Assembly: GCF_040807025.1 (NCBI RefSeq)
Contig: NC_090947.1
Location: forward strand, 4,774,001 to 4,838,000
Length of the DNA: 64,000 nt
From: Struthio camelus
Taxonomy: Eukaryota; Chordata; Aves; Struthioniformes; Struthionidae
Reading direction: 5' to 3'
The position numbers and the translations under genes were made by a program. This document shows, piece by piece, positions 10,501 through 22,425 of this stretch; the stretch's first letter is position 1; each line of letters starts with the position of its first letter. Under the pieces are notes generated by a model. That model had not been told where the DNA came from. It made no database searches and saw nothing but the letters and a program-made list of their open reading frames with translations.

Positions 10501-13500
10501 TATGAAAATACTGTGCTGAAAGTTATCCCAGCAGAATTAAGTAACCCTATTTAAAAAAAAAAGAAGAAAAAAAAAAGAAGAAAAAAGGAAGAAAAAACAC
10601 AGCAGCCCAGTAGTAATATACAGCCATAAAAGAGACCCACCATCAGTGCGCAGAAAAGCTCCTTGCCTTGATGAGGAACAGCCTTTTCAGAAGACCATGC
10701 CGTTTTGCTAACCATTAAGCAAGTAAATGCAGGAGTTCACAAGCAGACTGAGGATGTTTCCATCCCCAGAACAAACCTGGGGTCTGAGTGGGTGGGACGT
10801 GGACCCACAATTCCAGGATTTTTGGCAGTGCTTGGCTAAAAGTCCTGTCTGCCCGTCGCCCTACTCCCCCGCGCTGTTCAGTGCCCTGGCTCTGCCTCTT
10901 AGGTGGGAAGCCACTGGGATGGGGCTTCCCGGGTGCAGATTTGCTGTTTGATTCAGCAGGGTTTGGGCTGCTGCGGAGAAAACACAGGCACAGAATCGCT
11001 GCGGTTGGAGGGACCTCTGGAGATCATCTGGTCCTGCTCAACCAGGGTCACCTAGAGCAGGCTGCCAGGACCAAGTCCAGTTGGGTTTTGGATATCTCCA
11101 AGAATGGAGACTCCACTACCTCTCTGGGCACCTCCCGATGATGAAGTGTTTTCTGGTGTTCCAGTGCAAATTCCTGTGTTCTCTTCCTTTCTCCACAATA
11201 AAATACTGTTCATCCGCAATGACTTTGAGAGGAAGATGGGTAGAAGCTGCTCCTTTGGCCAAGAGGCAATGGAGATGCTCTGCATGCATCTATCCCCTTG
11301 CTCGGCATTCACGGCGTAACCTTGTGTGCACAGAAGTCTCCACGTGGACGCATCCTCCTGGTGGGATCTTGGCACGGCTACAAAGGCGGAAAGAAAACGC
11401 CCTCCAGACTGCCACGCTCCAGAAAGCTGCAGGGATTTCCTAGTCTAAGTTGATTAAAACTGTTTTCCCATTAAGCTCAAGAGAGGGTGAGGTGGGCGCT
11501 TTCAAAGGGGCCTGATGGGTGGGAAGGTACAAGGAGACCAGACAATGGGACGGCACCGTCCGCCGGCGGGCCCTGCCTCACGTTTGCCCTCCCTCTCTGC
11601 AGCAACAACAACCCGTACGCCTCCTTCGGGGCCACGCTGGCGCGGGACGAGGAGCAGAACCTGTGGAGCACCCCCCACGACGTGACCCACACCGAGGCGG
11701 ACGACGACCGCGTGCTCTACAACATGATCGTGGTCAGGAACCAGCTGGACACAGACTCGGAGGTAAGGAGGAGGCTGCTGCAGTAAATACAGGATAAAAC
11801 GGAGTGAGAAAAAGACTTATTTTGCATAGTCAAACACTAGCTCCAACATGCTCATGAGGTCCTTCAGCCGTCTTTTAAGCCACTAGAGAGACCCAGCACT
11901 TGTGGGCAGTCACTCCCTGGGAGCAGACGGAAGGGAAAAAAAAAAACCCAAACATGGACAGTGTAGACAGCAGGTCCTATCTGCTATTTTTTTGGTCCCG
12001 TGTTTCTCTGTTTGTGGCCTTGCACTTTCGCCTGGCCCGCGGTTGCCCTCGGTCCTGCTGGCTGGGCAGCACCAGTGCCACCAGCCGAGCTGCCGCTCTC
12101 CTGGCACGTCAGTCAAGTCAACAGCTCCTCTGGTTGCTCCCAGGGTTAATTATCGAGGCCAGGAGAACTGGCGCAGAAGCGGGGGGAAAAAAAATCACTG
12201 CTGTTATATAAGCGGGGCTTTTTGCAGCCACCCTGTGCAAAGGAGATTCCAGTGGCCTCTGGAGGATTAGGCACGGACTAAGGAAAGCAGTGACACATTT
12301 TTCCACCCCCCCACCCCCCCACTTCCCCTCTTTTCCGATTGCGGTTTAAGACTCCAAAGTGCTTTCCGCAAAACCCGGAGGCTTCGTGTTTCACGTCCGC
12401 AGGATCGGAAAGCCAGCCCGTTTCATCTGAAAGCAGCAGCTCGCTCGGTTTTCACTGGGAGGCTTCATCTCCAGCGGCCGAGCTGAGACAAAAAATTAAA
12501 ATTTTTAAAAGTCAAAACGAGGCAATGCAATTTTTTTTTTTTTTTCTTTCTGGGGCGGGGGTAGAATTAACGCCGGTGTTTACAACAGACAGCACAAATT
12601 TCAGCCCTTTTTGTGCTTATTTGGCCTGAAAAACCTAACTTTCCTGCACCCAGTCCCAGGCGCAGAAATCTGCCCTTACGCCAATGAGCGTTTTAAAACT
12701 TAGGCCAGTCTGCTTCACCCTCTGCAGCTAATGAGAGGGGAAAAAAAAGTCCCATTGCAAAACGGCACCGGTGAAAGCCGTAATCGGCTGTGGGGAGCGG
12801 CTCGGTTCCTGCTCCCGGGGGAGCGGATACAGCGCCGGCCAGGAGGGGCCGCGGGGAGAGCGTGCGGATGCGGCAGAAGAGGGGATGTCCCCCCGCGCCG
12901 GGCACGGAGGAGGACTGCATTGTTATTTATGCAGCGCACGGTGTTATAAAGCCGTAGGTCCTTTTTTAGCTTAAAATAATACGGGAGGGAAAACTAGTCC
13001 CTCTATTTCCAGTCCTTGATTTAATGCAGAAGTGGCAGCGTGCCGTGTGCTTATTATATGCTGCACCATTGCACCCCGTTATCGCCTAACCCTGTCTAGG
13101 ACAGGGTTTTGTGAGGATGCCAAGGAGCAGGTAATCCTGTGTCATGGGTTTGGTATCTGCATGACCCCACCTTTGCCTCCAGGCAGTTGTGTTGTCCTTA
13201 ATCTGGCTAACCCACTCCTGCGTTCCTGTATGCTTTTTTTTTTCTTCTTTTTTTTTATTATTATTAAATTATTATTATGGTAGTGGCGCTGTGAGCCAGG
13301 CTAGGAGAAGCGGTGGGCCAGGATGCACCGGTGACTATGTCCAGCCTGCGGGGGAACAAGAGAGAGCCCTGTCCCCACCAGGTATTGCAGCAGAATAACC
13401 GACGTACAGTCGTACCTTTTGGGCAACGATGCCAGGAATTTTGAATAACAGCACTGATGAATTGATGAAAAAATATGTTTTCCTCCCTCATACTCTTCCC

Positions 13501-16500
13501 TATAACATGAGCAAGATCCTACAGTTTCTTTGCTGGAAACGACCTGGTTCCAAGCTCAGGCCTGGGCTGCGGATCGCTATCAAGGAAGCGAGCTGAGCGG
13601 CGTTCGCGAAGGCCGGGTGCTGCCAGCAGGAAGTCTGGCGATGCGCCTGGACAGAGCAGCTCGCCTGCGGTCACACCGTTTGGTGTTTGAGGCATGGGAA
13701 AATGATGTGATTTGCCGGAGGACGTGCAGCAAGAGCGGGGAATATCTCCAGGAGTGCAGCCCGGCGCCCTCTGCATTATCCACGAGATGCTTTTTTCCCT
13801 GTCTGGTGCATACAATATTTCACTTCTTCCCTCCTGTCCTTTTTGGTAGAAGAAGGAGCGGGTAATGGGGCAGAACCCAATTCCCCGGCCCCACACCAAA
13901 TCCACGCAGAGCAGTTTCCTTCCCCCGGCCTCTTGGGACTGCCCTGCTCCTGGAAACGTGGCAGCTCCGGCTCAGGCTTGGGGTGATGGTAGCTCATGTA
14001 AGGCTGGCCGGGGTTGCTCCACCCTGCTTCTCGTTGAACCAGGGCAGCGAGCTCTTCAAGGCAGGGACCGTGACTTCTTGGGTGCGCCCATTTCCTGCAC
14101 ACTTGCTCGTCCTGCTGGATGCCCTTTGCTTGGAGTGATTGCTAATAGCAATGCTGGGCTTGGAGAAGTCAGCCGGAGCACCCTGCGATTGCAAAAGCCA
14201 CTGTGCAATAGGTACCTAAGCTGAGGTTCACTGGAGCCTCCTAAAACTGGGGACGTTTAGTCTGAGACAGGCAGGACAAATCTCCAGCTGGAGGTGTCCA
14301 GCTCTGTTGCTGGGTCCTGCAGTGGCTCACATGAGATGCTGAGCTTGGAGGGGCCTCCAGATAGGTGGGTTATGCCTGGGGGCCAATGGGTCCACGCGAG
14401 GAGCCTGGTGAATGGCTGCAGTCCTAGGGGAGGACTGAACGACTTGCAACGACATGCTTTTCTCTGTCGTTGGGCGGTGAGTGCAATGTGCTCGGATGCA
14501 CCTTAAGAAGAAAAAGCATGAGGAAGAGTGTGGGGAGAGAGAACCAGAAAAGCTGTAGCTGAAGGGCAGGCTTAAGGACGCTGGTAAAACTAATGTAACC
14601 TTAGGAGATCAAAGCAGTGCTCCAAGCTCTTTAAAGTTTGGGTCACTATTGCAAATATGGAAAAAACCTGTTTTTTCCTGCAGGATGGCTCCTGCCCTGC
14701 AGCGCTGTCAAACCTGTCGGTGGTGGAAGGTAAAACCCCCAGATCTTCTGGAAGTGAGTGGAGGAGCTCGAGGAAAGCAAGCCGTTGTTTGAGATCCTGC
14801 ACAGATACAGCCAAGTCGCTGCTCTGGCATGTACCCTCCTAGTGGGGAGAAAAGTGTTTTATAGGGGAAAACGGGGGACTATTACAGCTCTGGCAAGCCT
14901 CAAATGTTAACATCTCTGCTAGGGGCCAGGCTAACAGAACTGTGCTGGCAGGATCCTCCTGGCAGGTCCAGTAACAGGCTGACAGGGCCTATTCTTCTAT
15001 TTTTTCATGCTCTCCCCCAGGTGTTTTTTTGTTTTTAAATACATTACAGAGAAGCTCAATATTGCAACATGGCCATGCTGAGGCATACAGAAGTGATGAG
15101 ATTTGCCCGGGGTTGTGGATGCCGGTCAGAGAGGCTGAGCTGTGCTGGGTCTCCCAAAGTCTTGGGCAAATAAATAAACCAGTGATCCACCAAGGCCCAG
15201 ACCTCCAAAGGTCTGCAAAAAAAAATCTGTGAGCTCCTGAAAACCTCCCTTGAAACTGAATCGAATTCAGGATTGTGCTGAGCTAGGGTGCGGAAAGAAG
15301 GTTCAACGTATGAAGGTGGATCTAGAGTTTGTGCTGCTCGGCTACTTCAAACTGGGTCAGCCCTGGAGCTCAGTGAGGAGCATCGCTGGACTGGTATTTT
15401 GCAGTCTGTTCCCAGTAACTGTGTTTTGACCTAATTTCCTAAATAACTCTTGAACAGAACGGTGATACAAATTACTTTCAAGGGCATAATGGAAAGCACT
15501 TTGCTAGAGGATTGCTTTGGCAACACAGAGAAAACTACCTCCCAATTAGGAAATTTCCATATGAGCAGAGAGGAAAAATTGGACAGTGCTTGCCTGTTCT
15601 CTTTGGCACATTTCCCCCCCCACACCCCCACCCCCGATTTCAGTTCTGTGCAGCCTGGCTTATATTTAATGCCTAGGATTTCTCCACTTCCGTTTGGCAC
15701 TTGCAGACTTAGCATACGCACCAGCGAGCCTGGGGAAGTTTTCCAGGTAAATCTTTCCCTGGAAGACTGCAGAACTAAAGTGATGCCAGATAACGCACCG
15801 GGTGCAGGTACACAAGGGTATACGCAAGCTGGCTGAAATACATTTGGTTCATACACGAGCTACCGCTCCATGATTTGGAAGCAAACCTGGATGGCACTGA
15901 ACTCCTGCTGGGGACGCGGGCGTCAATTCAGCACTTACCTGGCCTCGTAGGAACTTGCTGTCATCTGGGGAGAGATGCCGACGCTCTTTTCCCGAGTTTT
16001 TCAAAGTTTCCTAACTGCATAGGTGATTTTGCTGGGTCTCTTCTTCCTCTGCTGTTCCAAAACTGTTTTTGACTCATGCGCAAAGGTTTTTCTCAAGACC
16101 CTGCTGGTACACATTGTGCCCTGGTGTTTAGGTTTAAAAGGGCAAAACCGATGGCAAAGAACATCTGTGATGGTGGCCGCACGCGAGGAGCCTTGCCTGT
16201 CCCGAAGAGCTGGCATCGAACGAGGCAGGAGAGGAGGCGGAGAGGCCCCTTTTGGAGCGGGGGTGAGCGCTGGGTCCAGCACACCGAGTCTTCGTGTGTG
16301 CCCTCCGCGTGGCAGCGAGCACGGAGCTAACCCCAGCCCCATGATCCTCCTCCGCTATTACAGGGAGATCCTCTTTAGAATAACTCTGAGGATGGGAAGA
16401 TGCTCTTACTTCGTTCCTCATTAGTGCGACGTGGAGGATGACCCCTGCCCACAGCTTTTAGGGTGTCCCACCCAGGGAAACTTGGTGGCTTCTGAGGCTG

Positions 16501-19500
16501 ATGGAGAACGTGGCATGTCCCTTCTTAGAAACTGGCCCGTCTTTGCCCAGATTTCATGATGTTGTCTCTGGTTGCTTCTCAATGACTGACACGATGTACT
16601 GACACTATGTACTCCTCCTCCCAGCTTTCTCTGGTGAAACGTCCAGCACCACGTTCAGGAGAGAAGAGGGTGAGGGCTTCCTCCTGGAGCACCACGATCA
16701 TCCTCCCCACCGCCTCAGCCTGCTAAGTCAGCACCATAAACCCTCACTGGAATCAAAACGGACGTGTCAGTCGTGTCCATTAAAGCGCTGATTTATCTAT
16801 GCAGCTGGTTGGAGACACGCAGCTCATTTTCCCAGCAACGTGCCCAAACTGGTTTGCTCTCTTTTCTGCTTAAGGCTGTGGGGTCATGAGGAGGCTGAGA
16901 CGTTTCCAAGGGAGTGCTGCCAAAAGTTTAAAATTTTCAAGGCTGGGAGAAACTTCCCACAAAGCTTTCTTCAATTACAAAAAAAAAAAGAAATAAAGGG
17001 GAAAAAATCTTTTTCACGGAAAGGAATTCACTTCCTAACCACGAGCCTGTGTCACGAGAGAAGAGACTTGTTACTGCCTCCTCCCTTTTTCTGGTTAAGG
17101 ATCGAAACGGCGTTTTGATCCGCGGCGCTAGTGGTCAGGTGCCCTTATGTGCAAACAGCAAAGCCGTTTGCAAGTACCGACGTGGTCAGGAGAGCAGCTC
17201 GCCGCCGGTCAGTGAAACTAGCTCACCGTGAGCACCGACACTAAGCTGAAAAGGAAGGGTTTTGCTGTCTCCAAGCTGGGCGGATGTGCGGCTGGGAGCA
17301 AGCCGCTGCACGCTGATCTCAAATTCCCCTGCACCTCTGACCTAAATTCACAAGTATCTTAACCCTGCTGACGGCTTTCTTCCAAATCGTAATCTCAAAG
17401 GAGCGGCTGGAGCTGTCGCTGACCAACCAGAAAACAGGCAGGTCATTTAAATCTCTGCAGTCTTGGCGCGTTGGCTGCGTTCAAAAGAAACGCTAAAAAC
17501 AAAAACCTCTAGCTCTTTACCACATGAGATAGGGGGGAGGTTAGGGGGCAAATCACATCTGGGTGCCCTGAGCTAAGGTATTGACGGAAATTGGTTGCTT
17601 AAAATCCAAACGATGATTTGCAGGAGGCTTATGCAGGCCCCTGGTTTTACGGTTCTCACAAACGTGGGAACATACACAAACATATCAGTTGAGGTCGCAG
17701 CCTAAATCCCTTTGGGATGCTGAAAGTACAGATCTCATACAGGGTCCTGGCTGTTGCCTGGGAGAGCAGGTTTGAATTGAGTCATACAGTTCAGTGATGT
17801 ACTCCACCGAACTAAATACTTTCCTTAGCCTAACATGACCAGCATGAGTGCGCTGAGTTCCTTTTCTTAAGAAAAAAAAATCTCTCAAAATCAGGATTTC
17901 AGGCTCTTTGGGACAAAAATGTCCCAAAATGGAACAGAACATAAATGGAATTTGCAAATCCACTCACATCCTGATGCGTAACGCTGTATGGGGCCGTGGT
18001 TGAATCGTGATGGCTGACGGGTGGTCACTAACGGGCAGTAGGCTCATCCCCAGAAATCAGTAGGGCTAAATGGGGCAAGCAAACTCTCTGAGGCACCACG
18101 TGTCAGGAGACGAGCTGGATTTCTAAAGCATAGCCTATGCTCTTGGATCTTCTTCACAGCTTGAACCCAACATGTCCGGTAGGAAGATCGCAGCGAGATG
18201 ATACAGATTAACACCTATTTATTCTACAAGAACACATTTCTGTAATCTGCTGCCCAGAAATGAAATTAAGATTGTTCGCGCAGGGAAAGTATTTCAGTGA
18301 TGTTGCAAGCAGCACAACCCGCTGCCTGGACACTTCTATCAATGCATCTTCTTACATGTGTAAATTTATTAAACTATTCTTGCAAAAATGCTCCTGCTTT
18401 TATTCCAGAATACGTATGTTCCCATAGGAACGTATACTTGTATAAACAGACATGTTTACTTGCATTGGTATAACTTTAATAAGGAACCTCAAAACCTTCC
18501 CCTATAGACAGTGCCCCATTATGCACATACAAAGCTTGAGGTCAAGTCCAAGTATATAGACTGTATGGTTAACTGAGGCATTAACTACGTGAACAGGCAA
18601 TCACTAAGACTAGTTACTATGTCAAATGATTCCAACTGAAACCTCAAATATCTAGTTGCATACCTCTTCTCTTGTTCTCTTCTCAAAGGCTGTACTCCAG
18701 CCTTTAAAAAAGTCGAGTTTTGTTGTTCTAAAGTGCTTTTGAAATCCTCTCCATTCTGGTTAAATGCCTAACAGAGGGCTGAGCAGCTTGCAGAATCCAC
18801 CGTATGCCTGTCCCAGATATAGCAATAGCTTTTTTTCAAACTTCTAATTTCCTAAGGGCCATCATCATGCCATTTTCACTGCAAGTGAATGCAAACAAGG
18901 TGTTGCAATAGTTGATAGAAGGTAATTATTAATATATGGTCTTGGTTTCTCAAGCTGCAAAGGTCAAATAAGGTGTCTTCACAACCTCAGTTTTTGATGC
19001 TAACTTGGATGTCAAGGTTTGTTTACCTCATACGAGCTTTGGACTAAAGGAGCAGGCCTGAAATTGAAGTGCACATTTGGAAGTTTATGTTGTCCTCTGG
19101 ACAAGGACGGTGTTATAATTTCCAACAGAGAGCAGAGCTGCAGTGCTATATCCTCCCTGCCTCTGACCGAGGAGACCACTGTGGTCATAAGCCATCAGCT
19201 AAATTCTCATAAGCTAAATTCTGCCATCTGATTTCAAGCTAAATCAAAGTCTGTGGAGCTGCCAAGAAGGTTACTTGTTCTGTATATGCCAGGGAGATAC
19301 AGAGATGCCGCACCAAACATTAAGCTAAAATATTCTACGGTGGTCAGTGTGCTTTCTTCCAGCAGTAACGGAAGTCTGGCCGTTGACCTTCGTGCTGATG
19401 CCTCAATGCCAACATCAGCAGTTTAACTCTGGCTCCGTTTCTAAAAGTCCAGATTCCTAGAAAAGCAACGGAGACCCCACCACATGCAGATGACTGAGTG

Positions 19501-21794
19501 TCTGTTATCCTTTGCTTTGCAGGAATGGCAAAAGCTCAACTACGATATTTATACCTTACGACAAACCCGAAAAGAAGTGAGAAGCAGGTGGAAACACATT
19601 TTGGAAGATTTAGGTAAGCTAGAGGACCAAAAAATGCCTTTTTCGTGGAACACAAAGTGGCACAGGATGGGCACATGCAGTTGTGCTGAAGGAGAGGTCT
19701 CATGATTGCTGAGGATTCAGACAGTTATGCAAAACCAGACTGGTGGAGGAGAAAGAAAAGGGAAGATTGATACCTGGGAATTCACCCTGCATTTTTATAA
19801 ACAAGATAAACTTGGAGGAATGAATATTCCTTTCAGATCTGAACATAGATAGACATTTTTCTTCCTTAGCTCGTGCCAGCAGATCTGAGGCAACCCACCC
19901 ACTTTGTTTGCTCCTAAGTAAATTTAAAATATTCTTTCACCTGCAGAAAATGCTCAACAGGGGCCCTCCCAGGCCTGCTATTTTCTCTCCTGCAAGCAGC
20001 GAGCTCCGGCTGCGGGTGCTACGCTCTCTGCCAGGGAAAGGTAGTGGCCACGCGTGATGCCAGCCCGTTGGCAGAAAGGCTCGCATGAGTCACGCTGTGG
20101 AGGTGGCTGGTGGCTAGTGAGAGGAGGACGTGCGACTTGAGCGTCCTTGCCTGGCTTGGGGCTGCTCAAGGACATTATCACTAGGAGCAGATGCGATTTG
20201 CATTTTGGGTGCTCCCACCCCACCTGCCACTCCAGGGTCTGGAGGGCAGGATACATTTGTAACTAGGGACCGGTGATCATCTTTGTCAAGATGCTCACGT
20301 AGCCTCCCCACACCAAACACAATGACTCAACATCCTCACGTGTGTTACCCTACATTAACAAACATAGGCTTCTACCTCACCTCCACAGTTGCTCCAGCCT
20401 GTATTGCAGAGGATGGTGAGGTAGCTCAAGGCCAGGGATCATATGGGCTTCGTGAAACCAGATGCAAAACCAGATGTGCAGCCCTGTATCTTTGGTTATC
20501 AAGACCTGTGCTGTAATCATAAGACCACCGTTCTTTCCCTCTAAGAGTTTTTAGATAAGATGTTTTGCCATCAGCTCCCTGGAGCTGAATGAAGAGTTAA
20601 TGATAGAGTTAAAGATCTCCTGATCATCCCCTAATATTCTCCTCTCCCTTTCCTTACCGGGATACCCTTCCTATGGGAAATGCTGACTGCTTCAGGAGCA
20701 ATTATCCATGTATTTATTACTGCAGCAGATTTTTTTATCGCTTTGACCCAAGACCTGCTGACAATATATAGCTCTAATCACCGGGATCCTCAGGACCCCC
20801 AACCAACCCTGAACGTACTTGCTGAAGGTACATCAGGAGCATATAGGAGCTGAACCAACATACAGAGGGGGTGGGGGGCAAGTGTTAGCATCCCTTCATT
20901 GGAAAATTAGCAAAAAAAAAATTAGCTGAATTTTTTTTAACGCCTTTTTTTTTTCCCCCTCACCAGCAAGCTCATGCCTACACCAATTGCAGACATGGGG
21001 GCTGCCTCAGGGAAACACTAGCTCGTGTTAACAAGGAGGGAAAGAAGCAGCAAAAGGTGGAAGGGGAATAAGGAACGTCAAAGAGCATGCAGGACTCAGG
21101 GATGACCATTTCTGCCCTAGGTTTCCAGAAGGAAGCAGACTCCCTATTATCGGTAACCAAACTCAGCATTATCAGTGATTCTCAGAACATGGGCAAAGCC
21201 CGGGAGATCCTGCTAAAGCTCTCCGAAGAGACAAACATCTTCCCAACCAGCTGGGAGCTTTCTGAGCGGTACCTTTTCGTGGTGGTGAGTAGTCCGGAGC
21301 ATGCCTTCCTCCCCACCTCTGCAAGCGAGGTTAAAGGAGGCAGTAGGAGGAGGTGAGCTGCATTGCAGCAAGCTCACATGCATGCTAGCCTCCATGCCAG
21401 ATATTGCACTTATAGCTCACCTGTTGAGCTTTTTTGGAAATATCCATGCTGTAGCACCATCAGTCCAGTCCCTCGAGTTACTCTAGGCCTGTCCATGGGG
21501 TCCTCTTGCAGCTAGGTGACTGAAGGGGGAAAAGATAAGAACTAATGCCTGACTTCACCCGAGAGCCATCAGGAGAGCTGCCTTGGAGGGAAGATGTTGA
21601 ACAGGGAGGTGCCACTGACTGAGGCAGCTGATAATGACTGCAAAACTCCTTTGCTTTGGCAGGATCGGCTTATAGCCCTTGATGCTGCAGATGAATTCTT
21701 CAAGATGGCCAGTGTGGTGTATCCCAAGAGACCCAGTGGGGAAAGAGTGGATGACAGTCAGAAGGCAACACAATGCATCTCTGTGATGCCCTGA
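7473..21794 (+). CDS. MREG: Melanoregulin, complete five-exon coding region (exons joined)
   Basis: The joined exons 7473-7570, 11603-11762, 19523-19613, 21121-21284 and 21663-21794 give 645 nt, or 214 residues plus stop. Every junction is GT..AG and every phase matches. Melanoregulin (mouse dilute suppressor) is a small lipid-anchored protein on melanosomes and lysosome-related organelles. It is reported to link them to dynein through RILP, to act in melanosome transfer, and to support LC3-linked phagosome clearance in retinal pigment epithelium. Seen here: an N-terminal cysteine cluster (C13-15, C17, C18) suited to palmitoylation; an acidic dileucine EKEPLL (27-32); the family block HTEADDDR in exon 2; [18 protein letters not shown] in exon 4; and [14 protein letters not shown] in exon 5. 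A CRAC-like V-V-Y-P-K sits at 189-193. The last ~18 residues diverge from the human form as I recall it. Confidence 0.97.
7851..7858. promoter_or_regulatory. MREG: MITF/TFE-type E-box in early intron 1
   Basis: TCATGTGA on the + strand is TCACATGA on the minus strand. This is the flanked E-box preferred by MITF, TFEB and TFE3. It sits 281 bp after exon 1 at the edge of the CpG island, where a proximal regulatory site is plausible for a pigment-cell gene. A single 8-mer is weak evidence. Confidence 0.25.
10549..10599 (+). repeat. A/G-rich simple repeat in intron 1
   Basis: Runs of A are broken by single or paired G (AAGAAG units), giving an almost pure purine strand of about 50 bp. It may be the decayed poly(A) tail of an old insertion, but no element is recognisable beside it. 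Confidence 0.85.
10989..11190 (-). mobile_element. CR1 LINE 3' end, 5'-truncated, in intron 1
   Basis: Read on the + strand this is the reverse complement of the well-known CR1 3' region. It starts CACAGAATCGCTGCGGTTGG, then GGACCTCTGGAGATCATCTGG, and continues through GGAGACTCCACTACCTCTCTGGGCA and TTCTGGTGTTCCAGTG. The element therefore lies on the minus strand, opposite to MREG. It is several percent diverged with an internal deletion near 11140. It ends some 410 bp before exon 2. CR1 is the dominant LINE of birds and other sauropsids, which helps to place the organism. Confidence 0.88.
11603..11762 (+). CDS. MREG: MREG coding exon 2 (residues 34-86)
   Basis: The acceptor is CTCTCTGCAG|C and the donor GAG|GTAAGG. 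The exon begins by completing serine 33 and reads [19 protein letters not shown], then [17 protein letters not shown] and [10 protein letters not shown], and ends DSE. These are strongly conserved melanoregulin blocks. Third positions are very GC-rich, unlike exons 3-5, which suggests it shares the high-GC environment of the 5' half. Confidence 0.97.
11763..19522 (+). other. MREG: MREG intron 2 (7760 bp)
   Basis: This is the longest intron, from GTAAGG to TTTGCTTTGCAG. Its first 5.5 kb are GC-richer, with CpG-dense patches at 12760-12950, about 13540-13660 and 16140-16340. From about 17400 it turns AT-rich and unique. T-runs at 12531-12545 and 13233-13257 and C-runs near 12306-12320 and 15616-15634 are simple repeats. 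No extra exon or clear transposon was recognised. Confidence 0.8.
12760..12950. promoter_or_regulatory. CpG-dense cluster inside intron 2
   Basis: Roughly twenty CpGs fall within about 150-190 bp, including CGCCGG, CCGCGG and CGCGCCG. AT-richer sequence without CpG flanks it. It is too short for a standard CpG island call but stands out clearly. It could mark an internal promoter or enhancer of MREG, or simply a local GC peak. Confidence 0.35.
19523..19613 (+). CDS. MREG: MREG coding exon 3 (residues 87-117)
   Basis: The acceptor is TGCTTTGCAG|GAA and the donor TTAG|GTAAGC. It reads [19 protein letters not shown] and then [11 protein letters not shown], ending one base into glycine 117. This is part of the conserved helical core of melanoregulin. 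Codon usage is AT-richer than in exons 1 and 2. Confidence 0.97.
19614..21120 (+). other. MREG: MREG intron 3 (1507 bp)
   Basis: It runs from GTAAGC to TCTGCCCTAG and is unique sequence throughout. A and T runs at about 20909-20956 form a weak A-tract/T-tract inverted pair. Nothing else was recognised. Confidence 0.85.
21121..21284 (+). CDS. MREG: MREG coding exon 4 (residues 117-171)
   Basis: The acceptor is CCCTAG|GT and the donor GTG|GTGAGT. It reads [20 protein letters not shown], then [20 protein letters not shown] and [10 protein letters not shown]. This is the most strongly conserved part of the family and gives the identification by itself. It ends in phase 0. Confidence 0.98.
21285..21662 (+). 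other. MREG: MREG intron 4 (378 bp)
   Basis: A short intron from GTGAGT to TTGCTTTGGCAG. It is unique sequence with no repeat or regulatory motif recognised. Confidence 0.88.
21663..21794 (+). CDS. MREG: MREG terminal coding exon 5 (residues 172-214)
   Basis: The acceptor is GCTTTGGCAG|GAT. It begins [20 protein letters not shown], goes on [14 protein letters not shown], and stops at TGA 21792-21794. The human protein, as I recall it, has L-A-R-R-T-Y-P-K at the place where this one has A-S-V-V-Y-P-K. The spacing still fits the cholesterol-recognition (CRAC) consensus L/V-x(1-5)-Y-x(1-5)-K/R. The final residues after PSG are poorly conserved. Confidence 0.96.
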   Translation, partial: DRLIALDAADEFFKMASVVYPKRPSGERVDDSQKATQCISVMP

Positions 21795-22425
21795 GGAGTT
21801 GGCCTTGCAGGCGTGGCGCGGATGGCGAGTTTCCTTCCCTCCTAGCGTCTGACTCCTCTGCCAAGGGGTTAGCACAAGTAGCGCCATTTCTTGTTTCCCT
21901 TCAGAGAAGTGAGAGGGCCAGCGGGAGCCAAGCGCAACCGTCCCTGAGAGTGGAGCGGTGTGGGAAGGGGGTCCTGGTGGACACTGACCCGGAAGCACTC
22001 CCAGCAGCAGAAGGAAGAACTAACATAGTCCTCATGAGAGGCTGCCACTGAACCGGTGCCTAGCCAAGGGGGGACCCACCACCCAAAGTGTGGCTACCAG
22101 TAGTTGTCCAAGCCAGGAAGTCTCTAGTTGCAGATGCCACATTGAGATCTGTATTTCCACCTTCCCCCGGTACAGTTAGGAGCACCTTCATAGTTAGGAG
22201 CACGCAGGAAGGAAGAAGATACCTCACTCGGCTACGATTTTGTGACGTTTCTCCATGCACTGGTTGTCTTCCTCACCTCCAGCTGACTGCAGCCCCTCCA
22301 GGGTGGAGGTGGTCCCAGCTCTCATTCTCCCGGTAGATTCGGAAAACAGGTTTGTAGCTGGGAGAGGAGTTAATGCCAGGCACCAAAAGCCTTGCAGTGC
22401 TAATAAAGTTGGGTGCTGTGCCCCG
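21795..22425 (+). other. MREG: MREG 3' untranslated region (short form)
   Basis: It runs from the stop codon to about 20 bp past the AATAAA at 22402. It is unique sequence of moderate GC with no open frame of interest. Longer forms are possible, since AATAAA also occurs at 23128 and in the AAAATAAAC near 23489. Confidence 0.6.
22402..22407 (+). terminator. MREG: Polyadenylation signal AATAAA for MREG
   Basis: AATAAA is followed within 10-40 bp by GT-rich sequence (GTTGGGTGCTGTGCC, then GTGTCGCTGGTAGTG), the usual downstream element. It lies 608 bp after the stop codon. The cleavage site would fall near 22420-22430. Confidence 0.65.

Larger units (their letters stand above)
7571..11602 (+). 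other. MREG: MREG intron 1 (4032 bp)
   Basis: It runs from the GTGGGT donor to the CTCTGCAG acceptor. The first 240 bp are still CpG island. An AT-rich unique block with homeodomain-type cores lies at about 8340-8640. A GC-rich unique stretch with long but unrecognisable open frames on both strands lies at 9290-10040. A purine-rich simple repeat (10549-10599) and a CR1 3' end (10989-11190) complete it. No extra coding exon was recognised. Confidence 0.85.
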
